64,000 nt of DNA, from the NCBI GenBank assembly GCA_030220185.1, contig JASPKZ010001598.1, positions 405,001 to 469,000 of the forward strand, written 5' to 3'. Source of the stretch: Diploptera punctata (taxonomy: Eukaryota > Arthropoda > Insecta > Blattodea > Blaberidae). The notes beneath the pieces are model-generated. The model was given only the letters and a program-made list of their open reading frames with translations. It did no database searches and was not told the origin of the DNA. The translations under genes and the position numbers were made by a program. Shown piece by piece: positions 50,262 through 60,715 of the stretch (within the stretch, counting starts at the first letter, position 1; every line of letters starts with the position of its first letter).

Positions 50262-50505
50262 ATACGTGGCACAGAGGTTCAGAAGAGACAAGTTCGAATG
50301 AAGGGGTCAGCTTACAACAATACAGGAACTCGCTTCATAAGCACAACGCAGTCCGCCAATATTAGTTTTAGTTTTCTTAACCGGATTACGCTACTCTCAT
50401 AACAAATAGCCACTCAGATGTACTTACAAGGCTGAAGGGACACAAAAAAAACTCTATGTTACAGTCAGGTATCGAACCCGCAATACCTGGAGTACCAGTG
50501 AAGAA
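50262..50505. other. Unassigned, with a weak tRNA-like sequence at the end
   Basis: On the minus strand 50500-50455 reads CCAGGTATTGCGGGTTCGATACC, a B-box-like segment. No cloverleaf could be completed. Confidence 0.35.
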
Positions 50506-50507
50506 TA

Positions 50508-51005
50508 GATCATCATCATCAACAATCACGGATTAAGCCCATGTGGCTTGTTTCGATCTCATAGATTCTCATTCAAAAAGTTGAATCCATCTCTTTTTCG
50601 GACTACTAACATCCCTGTCTCCTTTTGGTTTGTAATTAAGTATAATTTCTGATATGCGTTCATCTTTCATTCTTTGGACATGTTCTTTCCAGTTTTTTCT
50701 TGATTTTTATTTTATTTTATCTAAAAGTTTTAAAATATTTAGATCATTTCGAATATCTTTATTTCTTTTATCTAGAAGTTTGCAGCCAGCTACATTTCTC
50801 AGAAATCTCATTTCAGCTGCTTCTATAATCTTCTCTTCTCTTTTAGTCAAAACCCAAAATGCACTGCCATACAACAGTAAGGGGGATTGGAAATAATTTA
50901 TAAATTGTCAGTTTTGTTTCTTTTCTTGTATTTTTAAATGTTCTTTCAATTGTGCCACATATATAATTAATTTATTAAGTTTGTTAAAATTCCTTCTGGA
51001 TTTTT
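50508..51005 (-). pseudogene. LINE-2 3' fragment, reversed
   Basis: The minus strand follows the 26620-27000 copy closely: a SEFW.LTKREEKIIEAAEMRFLRNVAGCKLLDKRNKD run, NWKEHVQRMKDER, and the end GAGATCGAAACAAGCCACATGGGC, with an ATGATGATG tail. Confidence 0.82.
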
Positions 51006-51029
51006 TTCATGTTGAGACTTGAATTTTAA

Positions 51030-51635
51030 ATTATGGCATTTCAAGGTGTAGATCCTGTCAGAAGTAAAATTGTACTGGACAATAAAATTTTGGAACAGAT
51101 GAATAATTTTACATATCTAGGATGCAATATCTCATATGAAGAAGAAAAGAATGTAAACGCAAAAATATCTAAATTCTTAAGAATTGTAGGGCTAATAAAT
51201 TCTATCTTCAAGCCACAGTTAATCCAAAAAACATTCAAGACTAAAAGTGTATAAAACACTGGCTCTTACAACTCTTTTGTATGGTAGCGAAGTATGGACG
51301 TTGAAACAGAAGGATATACAGAGACTTAGATCTGCTGAAATGAGATACCTTAGGAGGACTGCAGGATACACACTACTAGATCACAAAAAAATGACATCTT
51401 AGAAGAATTACACATGGAACCTTTAGAAAACAAAATTTCTGATTATAAGTCAAGATGGATGTAACATGTTCATCGAATGGAAGATCACAGGATACCCAAA
51501 CAAATGTAAAGATATCAACCTGCAGGAAGAAGAAGACCAGGACGTCCACTCAAAAGACTTCTGGATGGTGTTTCTCTTGAGGCCGAAACAGGTCAACAAA
51601 TAGCCTAAATTCGTGAATGTACTATGATGATGATG
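51030..51635 (+). pseudogene. LINE-2 subfamily copy
   Basis: It reads MAFQGVDPVRSKIVLDNKILEQM, FTYLGCNISYEEEKNVNAKISKFLRIVG, then broken frames EMRYLRRTAGYTLLDHK and GRPLKRLLDGVSLEAETG, with an ATGATGATG tail. It is nearly identical to 13322-13735 in the shared part. Confidence 0.85.
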
Positions 51636-51639
51636 AAGT

Positions 51640-52230
51640 TTGTTAAAAATATTTTCATTTTTAAAATAGGAGATTAGATTCGAATAGAGCGTAATTTATG
51701 TAATTACTTTCTTCAGATTGGTATTAATTTATTATATAGAGTGCAGTGCAAGTTAACCGAAAATGCAAATATATTATTTTCTGTAGCTTACAATATCTAT
51801 ATAAAAAAACTACCGAAATTGTTCAAAGTGACCTCCATTGTTGTTCAAGCAGTAGTGTTTGAGATTATACACTGAAGGTCCCGCATTCAAACCCCAGTTT
51901 CAACCAATCAGATTTTTTTTCCTTATAACTAATTGCAGTGGTCAACTGGCATATCCAGTTTATATCATTCTCTACTGCATAAATTCTTTGTGTATATTAG
52001 ACTGAGTTTCATATTTTGAAATGAACTCCCAAATTTATTTTTCTTTATATTATTAGACCCTACCTTATGTAGACCTACTTAATTACTTTCTTCGGTTTAA
52101 TATTAACCGTTTTTAATGTTTTGTTTGTATCTTTCTCCTTTGCATTAATTCTGTGTGTGTCAGAGTAAGTTTTATATTTTAAACTTGATCCTAAATTTGT
52201 TTTGTTTTATATTATTACCCAATTACTTTA
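51640..52230. other. No supported gene
   Basis: A weak tRNA-like sequence (about 51850-51920, GCATTCAAACCCC) lies within otherwise unassigned AT-rich DNA. Confidence 0.4.
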
Positions 52231-52234
52231 ATTA

Positions 52235-52747
52235 CACTGGTCAACATGATTTTTGTCTCATCAGTACCAATAGTTGTACTTAATGCAGTTTTTATCGTGT
52301 TTTCAAATATGTATTCGGAATTTCTCCATCACCCACAGTTTTTTTATTTCAATTTCAATTAATGGATTCAAACAATTATTTTTTAAAAAACGTTTTTCGT
52401 TCATTTGTCCATTGTAAAATAAAACGGGGAACACTTTAATCACGAGATTTCAGCTATGGAAAAGAGATATCGAGGCAAATGGAATCCTAATATGCTGGCC
52501 GATTATTGTTGGACCATCAAGAGTCGAAATACAGCAGAAAATCGTCATTTCTTACGTTCTAGGTGAGTCCGACTTTTCGAATACTGTGTAGAAAATATTA
52601 AAGTGTTTGAAATTATAAATTCCTGTCTCTCGGAACCTTGCGTGATGGAGAAAAACCGATATCATATTTGAATTAAGGAGAAAAAATACTATCAGAATCA
52701 CACATTTTTCTTTCAGAGACAAAAAAAAATATTTTTGTTGCTCAGTG
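52235..52747 (+). mobile_element. CMC-like deletion derivative 2 (513 bp)
   Basis: The ends CACTGGTCAACATGATTTTTGTCTC and, reversed, CACTGAGCAACAAAAATA...TTTTTGTCTC are inverted repeats. TTA flanks both sides (52232-52234 and 52748-52750). The coding remnant reads AMEKRYRGKWNPNMLADYCWTIKSR, the C-terminal part of the transposase. It aligns along its whole length with 39683-40185. Confidence 0.9.
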
Positions 52748-52754
52748 TTAGGTT

Positions 52755-53325
52755 ATATAAACTTAAAGTCTCAACTTCAAGAACTAAAATTATGGCTTTT
52801 CAGGGCAAACTGCCAGTCAGATCAAAAATAGAAATCAATAATGAAATAGTAGTACAGATAGCTCACTTTAACTATCTTGATTCAGATATAACATAATAAA
52901 TTAAACCGATATCAAATTATGTGCGGCGCCATAAGAAGAACTCTCCGAAAGACTGGAAGAGAAACTCAGCTCAGGTTTTATAAAATTATGACTGTTACAG
53001 TTATTTTATATGGACCTAATCTTGGGTAGGTCTACTTACAAAAAAGATATATCACACATTCATGACACTGAATTAAAGCTTTTAAGATCCGTATGGATAG
53101 ATTACATAGCAAGTAAATAAGAAATGAACTGGAGATATTTTCAATACTCGATAAATTAGAAGAGCACATATACCGATGGATAGAACATTTAGACAACGAT
53201 CAACAACTACAGACCGCATGGAAAAAAGATATTTGGGACGGTGAAGGAAACGATAGACTTGAGACCGGAACAGGTCGCATTGACCAAATCCTGGAAAAGA
53301 AGAAGAAAAAGAAGAAGACAATAAT
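52755..53325 (+). pseudogene. LINE-2 type fragment
   Basis: Broken frames read SQLQELKLWLFRANCQ-type start (consensus KIMAFQGK.PVRSKI), MCGAIRRTLRKTGRETQLRFYK and a diverged basic tail, with GAGACCGGAACAGG and an AAGAAGAAG tail at about 53297-53318. Confidence 0.72.
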
Positions 53326-53503
53326 TACCATACTCAGTCTGGTATTAATCTATTGTATATTGTTTTATCTATTTTAATTCCCCTTGTACATTTTCTTAAT
53401 TTTTTGTGTGTCAGGATTTATTCTGTCTTGAAACCGGCTCCTCAATTTATACATTTTATTTTCTCTCTCCCTTCTTTACTAAAACTTTGTAGTGTATATA
53501 TTA
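53326..53503. other. Spacer
   Basis: AT-rich, with no recognisable feature. Confidence 0.4.
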
Positions 53504-53505
53504 TA

Positions 53506-54579
53506 CAGTAAAACTTGTTTAATCCAGAACGTGAATAATACGGAAATCTGTCCAATGTGAACAAATTTATTGGTCCCGGTAAAAATAATTGTAATTTTAC
53601 GTGTATTTATTTTGTATAAAACGGAATCTGTCGAACGCGGAAACGGAAGGATATTTCTACACAATTCAAGAAAAAATGGTTATAAGGCGGAAAGGTAGAT
53701 TAGTTTGCACTTTATTGAATTCCAGTTAGGCGAAATAACAATAAATAATGATTCCTGCCGCCGGGTGAAATGTATCTGAAATTTTCTTTCGGCCTCACTG
53801 CACACCCGTTTTGCGAAACACAGATTTGTTTAACAAATATTTGTGTATGACATATGTCTTACAAATAACCAGTGCACTGTAACGAAAAAGTGAAAGTGAA
53901 TGAAGATATAGAAACAAACTCTCTGTACGCGAAGTAATGACTACATTTAAATGTGGAAAAACCCAAGTTTATGAGATTTTAAAACACAAAGAAAAATAAT
54001 GAATGAATGGACGCAAAGAAATGGTCAAATGAAGAGAAAAAAACAGGAAATGGAGAAATCAACGAATTAGTGCGGTAGTATTTTACAAGACCACGATCAA
54101 AGAAATCTTCCTATTTCCGGACCGATGCTCCAAAGTCAAAGTCTAGCTGTTGCTATATCCCTAAGGACTAACGATTTCAATACATCTTCAGGTTGGCTGG
54201 GCAGTTTTAAGAGACGACACAATGTAGTGTGGAATAAAATTTGCGGGGAATCAAAGGATGTGGACAAAAATAATAAGTGAGTGGAAACCGAAACTACAAA
54301 CTTTAATTTCAGGATATGCGCCTAAGATATATTTTTAACGCTGTCGAAACAGGACTGTTTTTCTCGCGCGTTACCTTCGAAGTACTCGTAGCTGATACAT
54401 ACTGTACTTTACTTTTCAACGGCAGCGGAACTATAAATTAATCCAAGATACGTAAAAAAGATATACGGAGCTCTATAATCTAAGATTGGTTAATATTTTC
54501 TTTCTTTATAATGCGGAAAGTTGTCTAATGTGGAAAATAAGTTAGTCCCATGCGATTCCTATTTGAACAAGTTTTACTG
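53506..54579 (+). mobile_element. Tigger/pogo-like DNA transposon, internally deleted
   Basis: Ends CAGTAAAACTTGTTTAAT and, reversed, CAGTAAAACTTGTTCAAA are inverted repeats flanked by TA (53504-53505 and 54580-54581), the pogo target. Broken frames between 53930 and 54400 read FKCGKTQVYEILKHK (helix-turn-helix of the CENP-B type), FNTSSGWLGSFKRRHNVVWNKICGESKDVDK and DIFNAVETGLFF, where the usual catalytic Asp of the DIFNADETGLF motif is replaced by Val. The rest of the catalytic domain is missing. Confidence 0.9.
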
Positions 54580-54747
54580 TATATGTATTATTTCTATAAC
54601 TGTACTACACCCGATCACGAGCATTTGTTCATTCAGGTGTCAATACTGTGTTTAAAATGTATTTTTGGTCGATATGACTAATTTCTTATACTTACCAATA
54701 TTGTTGTTATTGGAAGTAAGTCAACGTTCCCACATCTAACTTGGTTG

Positions 54748-54945
54748 CTATGCAAACAAAAGAAATCGCAATGCTGATATGGACTCAAAAAACACACGTT
54801 CGGTAAGTAAAATAAAACATTTCTTGAATGTTTTGTACACTAACTCGTACCTTTCATTAGACTTTTCCGGAATTAATGCAGAACATCCCACTCTCCAGGC
54901 TTCTTCAATTTCTCTATCATCTACCATGACTCCTTCCATAATAAA
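54748..54945 (-). pseudogene. Tyrosine-recombinase-like multicopy gene fragment (tentative)
   Basis: The minus strand reads LFDNFIMEGVMVDDREIEEAWRVGCSALIPEKSNERYELVYKTFKKC. The EAW..G..ALIPEKS..RYE..Y..FKKW pattern is what I associate with multicopy arthropod genes that carry a tyrosine-recombinase-like domain. Only the N-terminal part is here, and the assignment is from memory and tentative. Confidence 0.35.
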
Positions 54946-55139
54946 ATTATCAAACAGATTCTAATCACGGTACTACATATAAAAATGTCTCCACAGCCAA
55001 CAATCCTTGCTTATAATAAAACAAATGAAAATCTACATAACAACGATTACCAAATGTTTCTTTCTCATAGAAGTCATTTACATCCAACAAATATTTTAAT
55101 TCATTTATTACTACATTTAATAAAAATTAGTTACATCGA

Positions 55140-55297
55140 CCAAAAAATAGTATGCAATACACAGGAGGTAAGCACGTAACAGATCTCGAAAATTGAAAGA
55201 ACTTGGCGCAAGCGCCTCGTTTTTTTTTCAAACTTTTTCTCAATCAGTAACAAGTGCTTACCTCACTTGTATCGCAATATACTATTGCGAATAAAAT
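55140..55297. repeat. Imperfect inverted repeat
   Basis: ATAGTATGCAATACACAGGAGGTAAGCACGTAACA faces TAACAAGTGCTTACCTCACTTG, TATCGCAATATACTAT, giving arms of about 40 bp around a loop of about 65 bp. Confidence 0.6.
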
Positions 55298-55299
55298 TT

Positions 55300-55900
55300 A
55301 TTTTTATTCTTATTGTTATACCACAGAGATCTCATGAAAAGATTTAAGTAAAACAATTTGTTAGCAGCTATACACAAGTATCTTGAAGAATGTTCGCATT
55401 TGTAGTGGCACACTTCAACACACTTCAACTGAAGGGCTGATCTCTTCACGCTGTAGTACATCAATTGCTTTACAAATATCTTGTCTCCATCAGATATTAG
55501 ATACATTTTATTACTTCAAATGTAGATACATTTACTGTAACCTGAATTTTTAGAAGTTAGATTTTTATTTCATTATAGGATCCTTACTTTCTGAAAGGCC
55601 ATGATTCTTTTAGCACGAATATCTTCGGGGGACTTACGGCTTAAAGTCCCTCCCGGAGGACTTGACCTTTAGATTTTTCCATCCTAATAATTCATCGAAT
55701 CCGATCGGGATTGAACCCTCAACCCTCAGGACCAGAAACAAGGAACATGGCCCCTACACCACCGAGGAAGAAATTAATGTTGATTTTACACGATTTTAAG
55801 CATCATCCTTGAGCAACACTATACCCACTAATCTTCCTTGTATAATTCTAACTTTAGTAGGCCCCTATACGCATCACCCAAGCGAGTACAATATATATAG
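55300..55900. other. No supported gene; one tRNA-like remnant
   Basis: Minus-strand 55765-55690 has GAGGGTTGAGGGTTCAATCCC, a B-box-like segment, so a diverged SINE may lie at about 55640-55770. Nothing else was recognised. Confidence 0.4.
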
Positions 55901-55989
55901 GCCCTATTGGATCGTGTTAAATGGAGGAAGATCCTTGAGGAGGCCAAGACTCAGAGATGAGTTGTTTTGCCGATGATGACGTGGGACAA

Positions 55990-56268
55990 TATATTTAGTT
56001 TCATAATCATCCGGTATCATGACAGCTGTCGCCGTCTTCCGGAAACTAAACGCAATTCCTCTCTGTCCATCCATTGATCTTCCTCCAATCCTCTGATAAT
56101 CATAGCCGCTTGCACACCTTCTATCCAGGCTTTCTTTGGTCTTCCTTTCTCCCTCCTTTCCATTGGGATCCATTCCATAATAGGCCTAAGTTTAGGTAAT
56201 ATTTGCTCTGGCATTCTTTTGACATGACCATACCACTGTAATATTTCCTTTCCTATAATGTCTATGAT
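55990..56268 (-). pseudogene. LINE-3 3' fragment, reversed
   Basis: The minus strand reads MPEQILPKLRPIMEWIPMERREKGRPKKAWIEGVQAAMIIRGLEEDQWMDREELRL. This is the LINE-3 tail, matching the motif order at 12961-13255 and 61361-61565. Confidence 0.82.
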
Positions 56269-56277
56269 CTACACTCA

Positions 56278-56854
56278 TATCATCATCATCATCCAGGGAT
56301 TAAGCCTGTTGGCTCGTTCCGGTTTCAAGAAAGCTAGAATTGTTAAAATTGTTCAGACCATCTTCCGTGTGGGCGACCAACATTTGTCCTTCCGTGCGGT
56401 TTATAATTTAGCAATAATTTTGGAAATCTTCCTTCTGGCATTCTATCAATATGTTCTTTCCAGTCGTTCCTATATTTAATTATTCGGTCTATAAGTTTGA
56501 AAATATTTAGTTCCTTTCTTATATATTCATTTCTTTTCTTATCCAGCAGAGTATATCCTGCTATATTTCTTAAAAATCGCATCTCAGCTGCTTCCAATCT
56601 TTGTTCTTGTCTTTTAGTGATCGTCCAACATTCTAATCCTTACATCAATACAGGAACAGCCATTACTTTATAAAATGTAATTCTTGTGTTTTTAAGGGTT
56701 CTTTTAATAGTGCCACACATTAGATTAAATTTATTTATTTTGTCATTAATATCTTCAATTTTAACATATGATAAATTGAAACCTAGATATTTAAAACTGT
56801 TCACCTGCTCTAAAATTTTATTATCAATTACTATTTTTGCTCTTAAGGTATCAC
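56278..56854 (-). pseudogene. LINE-2 copy, reversed, 3' part (outer element)
   Basis: The minus strand reads SDTLRAKIVIDNKILEQVNSFKYLGFNLSYVKIEDINDKINKFNLMCGTIKRTLK, EAAEMRFLRNIAGYTLLDKKRNEYIRKELNIF and GRTNVGRPHGRWSEQF. It is interrupted at 56854 by LINE-1 and continues at 57392. Confidence 0.87.
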
Positions 56855-57385
56855 TCACTTACTTACTCACTGGCACTATCGAACCCGTAGGTTCATGGCC
56901 GCGCGGACATAAGCTCTCCATACATCCCTATCCTGAGCTAATGCTTTCCAATCATTCCCTGTATAATCTACTTCCCTCAAATCATAGTTAATGTTGTTCT
57001 CCCACCTCATTCTTGGTCTACCAACTGGGCGTTTTCCTTCTGGCTTTCCTACAAGAAGTTTTCATGCACTTCTTTCATTCCCCATACGCGCAACATGCCC
57101 TGCCCATCGCAGTCTACGAGAATTAACAGTTATTATATCTGGCTTCCTATAAAGACCATGTAGTTCATTGTTATGTAATCTTCTCCATTCACCTGTCTGT
57201 TCATCTCTCTTTGGTCCAAAAATTTTCCTAAGAACTTTATTCTCAAATACTCGTAATCTCCTTTCCTACCTTAAAGTAAGCGTCCATGTTTCGCACCCGT
57301 ATAATATAACTGGTAGAATAATAGTTTTATATATTTTCAGTTTAACGTTTTTTGAAAGGAGTTGGGACATCAAAAGTCTCTGCAA
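56855..57385 (-). pseudogene. LINE-1 inserted in LINE-2
   Basis: TATCAC occurs at 56849-56854 and 57386-57391, a 6-bp target duplication. Removing the insert restores the FKG.DTLRAK codons of the host LINE-2. The insert has the full LINE-1 3' terminus and GTAA-type tail (56855-56870) and is 5' truncated in the polymerase tail. Confidence 0.92.
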
Positions 57386-57391
57386 TATCAC

Positions 57392-57600
57392 GTCCTTTAA
57401 ATGCCAAAATTTTAGTTTTATTCTTTGAAATGTTTAAATTGTAATTGACACTTATTTCTTCCATATTAAAAATAGCTCTTTGTAGATATCTACACTCATA
57501 ATTTTCCTTATTTATTTATCTCGTGTTCCATCTAGATTTTCCAGCTGATCTTAAAACATCCATTTCTGTACTTAAAATTCTTTTCATTTCCCTGGTAGGA
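57392..57600 (-). pseudogene. LINE-2 copy, reversed, upstream part (outer element)
   Basis: The minus strand reads NYNLNISKNKTKILAFKG, joining the 56854 side. Further upstream it degrades. Confidence 0.75.
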
Positions 57601-58270
57601 ATTTAGTTTTATTGGAAATATTAATTAATTCGTTAAAAAAATAAGGCTTATAAAATACATTTCGATAACATTCACTGCTGAAGCATAAAGTAGAAATAAA
57701 TTTAAGTGCAGTTGGTGCAATGAGTACAGTAATTCATTACTTTTAGAAGCAGAGCAATGTTTAGATAAAATGCCGCCATCCATTGCTTGCGTCATCACCG
57801 GTAATTCGATACTCGACACAAAAAATACAGGACCTGCAACTTCTCTTCCTATACGTCAAGTATCGTAACACAGTGGCTACCTTATCCAAAGAAATATTTA
57901 TTTTTTAAAACTTTTAACTTCTACCGAAGACGTTAAGTATTTTTTTCGAAGTATTATTTACATTAATGGTGAATAGCTTAGCGAAGATCAGACACTTGCT
58001 CTTCATATCTGAGTCCCGATTTCGCTTCTCCGGAACTCTACGTGGGGTTAAAAGTGGAAAAAATCTGAACCAGGAAATACTTTCCTAGTCCTCTGCTCCG
58101 TTTTCACCTCCCAAAAACATTTGACAGTACGATTTGTCTGGTCAGTGTACAGGTCCCATCGCAGACCTTCAATAAAAAGGGCTTCATTTTATCTTATACT
58201 TCGACATGGCATTACACCGTACACAAGAAGAGACTTAAAAAATGATAGAAAGATAGATAGATAGATCATC
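57601..58270. other. No supported gene
   Basis: Unassigned. A GATA tetranucleotide run lies at about 58250-58266. Confidence 0.4.
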
Positions 58271-58276
58271 GGTTGA

Positions 58277-58365
58277 TTAATGTCTTTGACATCGTCCGAT
58301 TCCTAATAGCCAATTTTGTCGGTCCATCCAATCTCCTGGTTGTAGATGTTTCTCCTTTCATAAGC
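58277..58365 (-). repeat. Repeat G middle fragment
   Basis: The reverse complement closely matches 28186-28268, the 3' part of the small open frame in repeat G unit 2 and its stop. No other repeat G sequence flanks it here. Confidence 0.75.
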
Positions 58366-58389
58366 CGGTCAGATTAAAAAAAATGATAC

Positions 58390-58673
58390 AGTATAATAAT
58401 ATTAACTAACTAATTCTCTAACACAAGCGAACCCGTACGTTCATGGCCGTGCAGACGTATGAAGATAGGCCTACATCCCTGACTTGAGTTAATGTTTTAC
58501 AATCATCTCCTACAGAATCTAAATCCCTCAAATCATGGTTAATATTATAATTCCACCTCATTCCTGGCCTATCTAGTGGGCGCTTTCCCTCTGATTTTCC
58601 TATAAGAAGTTTTCATGCCCTCTTTCATTCCCCATACGTGGCACATGCTTTCCCCATGGCAATCTACAAGACT

Positions 58674-58676
<3 letters not shown>
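58390..58676 (-). pseudogene. LINE-1 3' fragment, reversed
   Basis: AAGCGAACCCGTACGTTCATGG is the reversed terminus, preceded by a TAACTAACTAA tail. The GRPGMRWNYN-type codons follow. More diverged than other copies. Confidence 0.78.

Positions 58677-58716
<40 letters not shown>
58677..58716. repeat. AAT microsatellite
   Basis: An AATAAT run at the reversed tail of LINE-4, so probably grown from the retrotransposon tail. Confidence 0.95.
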
Positions 58717-58841
58717 GCTTTATTTTACCTGGCAGAGTTAAGGCCTTAAGGCCTTGTCTACCACTCAACCAGGTTTAAAAAAATACAAAAAAAATAGTCT
58801 TAAATCTAAATTACAATATATATATATATATATATATATAT

Positions 58842-59141
58842 GGGGCACGCCGTAACGTAGTGGTTAAGGCACTGAGCTACAAGCCGGAGAGTCGAGGGTT
58901 CAAGTCCCGTTGGGGTCAGGATTTTTAAACTGACCCAAACCCTCTGGCGGTACTATGGCCCTGGGGTCGACTCAGCCTCTAACGGAAATGAGTATCAGAC
59001 GCCTGTTCTGGGGGTAAAGGCGGCCGTCACGCAGGGCTGACAACCCGGGTGACATAAAGTGCCGATTGTCTAGAAAAAGTGGGAGCCTTAACCTCCTACT
59101 ACCCCAAGGGCTTCCTGAGGCCTGTTGTGGGATCACTTTAC
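58842..59141 (+). repeat. SINE-D, full-length
   Basis: GGGGCACGCCGTAACGTAGTGG head, GGGTTCAAGTCCCG B box, CTGGGGTCGACTCAGCC, GGTAAAGGCGGCCGTCACGC and GGCTTCCTGAGGCC tail. This is the best copy of the family in the window. Confidence 0.93.
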
Positions 59142-59201
59142 TTACTTTATATTTATATATATATATATAAACGAATACAAGTTATGAATACAATACAATT
59201 A

Positions 59202-59421
59202 ATTAAAATATATATACAGTCAATATGCCCATTTCACCAATAAATGTTTAAAATGGTCAACTAGTTTCTACAGCCAAGCTGTCATTCTCAAGACCAGATA
59301 TTGACTCAATATCTTGAGTCAATATCTGGTCTTGAGAATGACAGCTTGGCTGTAGAAACTAGTTGACCATTTTAAACATTTATTGGTGAAATGGGCATAT
59401 TGACTGTATATATATTTTAAT
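59202..59421. repeat. Perfect palindrome, 108-bp arms, 4-nt loop
   Basis: 59202-59309 and 59314-59421 are exact reverse complements with only TATC between them. Each arm contains ATTTCACCAATAAATG, GGTCAACTAGTTTCTACAGC and CTGTCATTCTCAAGACC. The minus-strand reading of the left arm and the plus-strand reading of the right arm carry TTGAGAATGACAGC, TTGG, CTGTAGAAACTAG, a hairpin plus GAAAC. Confidence 0.95.
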
Positions 59422-59902
59422 ATTATATCACCAAGAAGATCAATTGTGTACTAAATACAATTAATATTTATAATGTATTTTGAATTACTCTAAATTTAAC
59501 GAATTAAATATATAATAGGCACAAGATATATAAAAAACGAGGAAAAGATTAATGACATAGTATAAAATTAAATAAATAGAGAAAAATTAATTGTTAGACA
59601 ACAGGTAACCGTATAAGCGTGACTTAAAGGTGCCAAGTGTGCGGCAACCCCTGATATCTTGAGGAAGGAGATTCCAGGAGCGGGCAGAGGCTACTGTGAA
59701 GGAAGTAGAATAGGAGGAAGTGCTATGAAGAGGAATTGTTAGCAGACTGCAATCTTGTGACCTAGTGTCAATATTGTGGTAAGAGGGTAACTTCTCAAAT
59801 CTGGACGCCAGGTAAGTAGGAATGTAGGAATTCAGAAGCTTGAAATGTAGTGAAAGAGAGTGCAATTTACGTCTGCCAGTATTTGGTTTTCCGTAAAGAG
59901 AT

Positions 59903-59903
<1 letters not shown>

Positions 59904-59936
<33 letters not shown>

Positions 59937-60120
59937 TTCATGTGATAGACTTAGTGGTCTGTACGGTCTCAATCCAAAGTTTGAAGGGTCTACCCAATGA
60001 TCTCTTGCCTGATGGCTGGTAATTTAAGATTTGACGTGGTGTTCTTGTTCTGCTCATTCTTCTTACGTGAGATTTCCAGTTGTTTCTGTATTTTTGTTCG
60101 TATTCCATGACTGATTCTGT
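59904..60120 (-). pseudogene. LINE insertion with 15-bp duplication, reversed
   Basis: TTCCGTAAAGAGATT occurs at 59889-59903 and 60121-60135. The minus strand reads ESVMEYEQKYRNNWKSHVRRMSRTRTPRQILNYQPSGKRSLGRPFKLWIET and ends in an AAGAAGAAG tail. This is a LINE-2-like polymerase tail of only 217 bp. Confidence 0.92.
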
Positions 60121-60135
60121 TTCCGTAAAGAGATT

Positions 60136-60186
<51 letters not shown>

Positions 60187-60205
60187 TTAATATTAACAGC
60201 AACAA
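60136..60205. repeat. AAT microsatellite
   Basis: A TTAATAATAAT run following the duplicated target. Leu/Asn frames are artefacts. Confidence 0.95.
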
Positions 60206-60715
60206 TAACAGTAAAAATAAGGGGGCAATTTAATAATATTCCTTTGGTATACTGTAAAAGTTTATAGAATTTATAGTGGAGTCATAGATTTGAACTGCAC
60301 TCGTAAAGTTTAATTTTTAAGGGGGTAGAATTTGAATTGGAGTATATCTAAATTGCAATCTTAGTTGATTTCATTAAGGGTTGCTGACTATTAGGAGGGG
60401 ATAATTTGTAAATATTTATTAGGCATAGTGTTTAATATTTTAAAGATTTATAGTGGATCCGTAGACTTGAGTAAAAGCTCAGAACAACTTTGAATTCTCA
60501 ACTGTCAAGATAGGAGAATGTATAGAAACAGTCTTGAATTTCGACAGGGAGCTACTCCAAGATCTAAGTTTTTGACAAAATCGTTCTAACATTTTATTTA
60601 TGATGAGTTCAGTGGGCAGTTAAGACTGAAAACACATTTTCCTTGTAAAGGCAATGTTTCTCTCTACAGCGATATTTGAGAATGGCATGTAAAATATAAT
60701 GTCATATCTTCATCC
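60206..60715. other. No supported gene
   Basis: No domain and no repeat match were found. Confidence 0.4.

Larger units (their letters stand above)
58718..59903 (-). mobile_element. LINE-4 3' end, reversed, with later insertions
   Basis: At 58718-58790 the reversed 3' hairpin (CCTGGCAGAGTTAAGGCC...CCACTCAACCAGG) marks the end. At 59865-59587 a minus-strand frame reads SLHFKLLNSYIPTYLASRF, NIDTRSQDCSLLTIPLHSTSSYSTSFTVASARSWNLLPQDIRGC, the CR1/jockey-like C-terminus. The 3' UTR between them contains a SINE-D (58842-59141), TA runs and a perfect palindrome (59202-59421). Confidence 0.82.

Noticed and set aside
54985..55179. 64-codon frame MSPQPTILAYNKTNEN...
   Set aside because: It has no recognisable domain, and its end lies in an inverted repeat. 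I could not support it as a gene.
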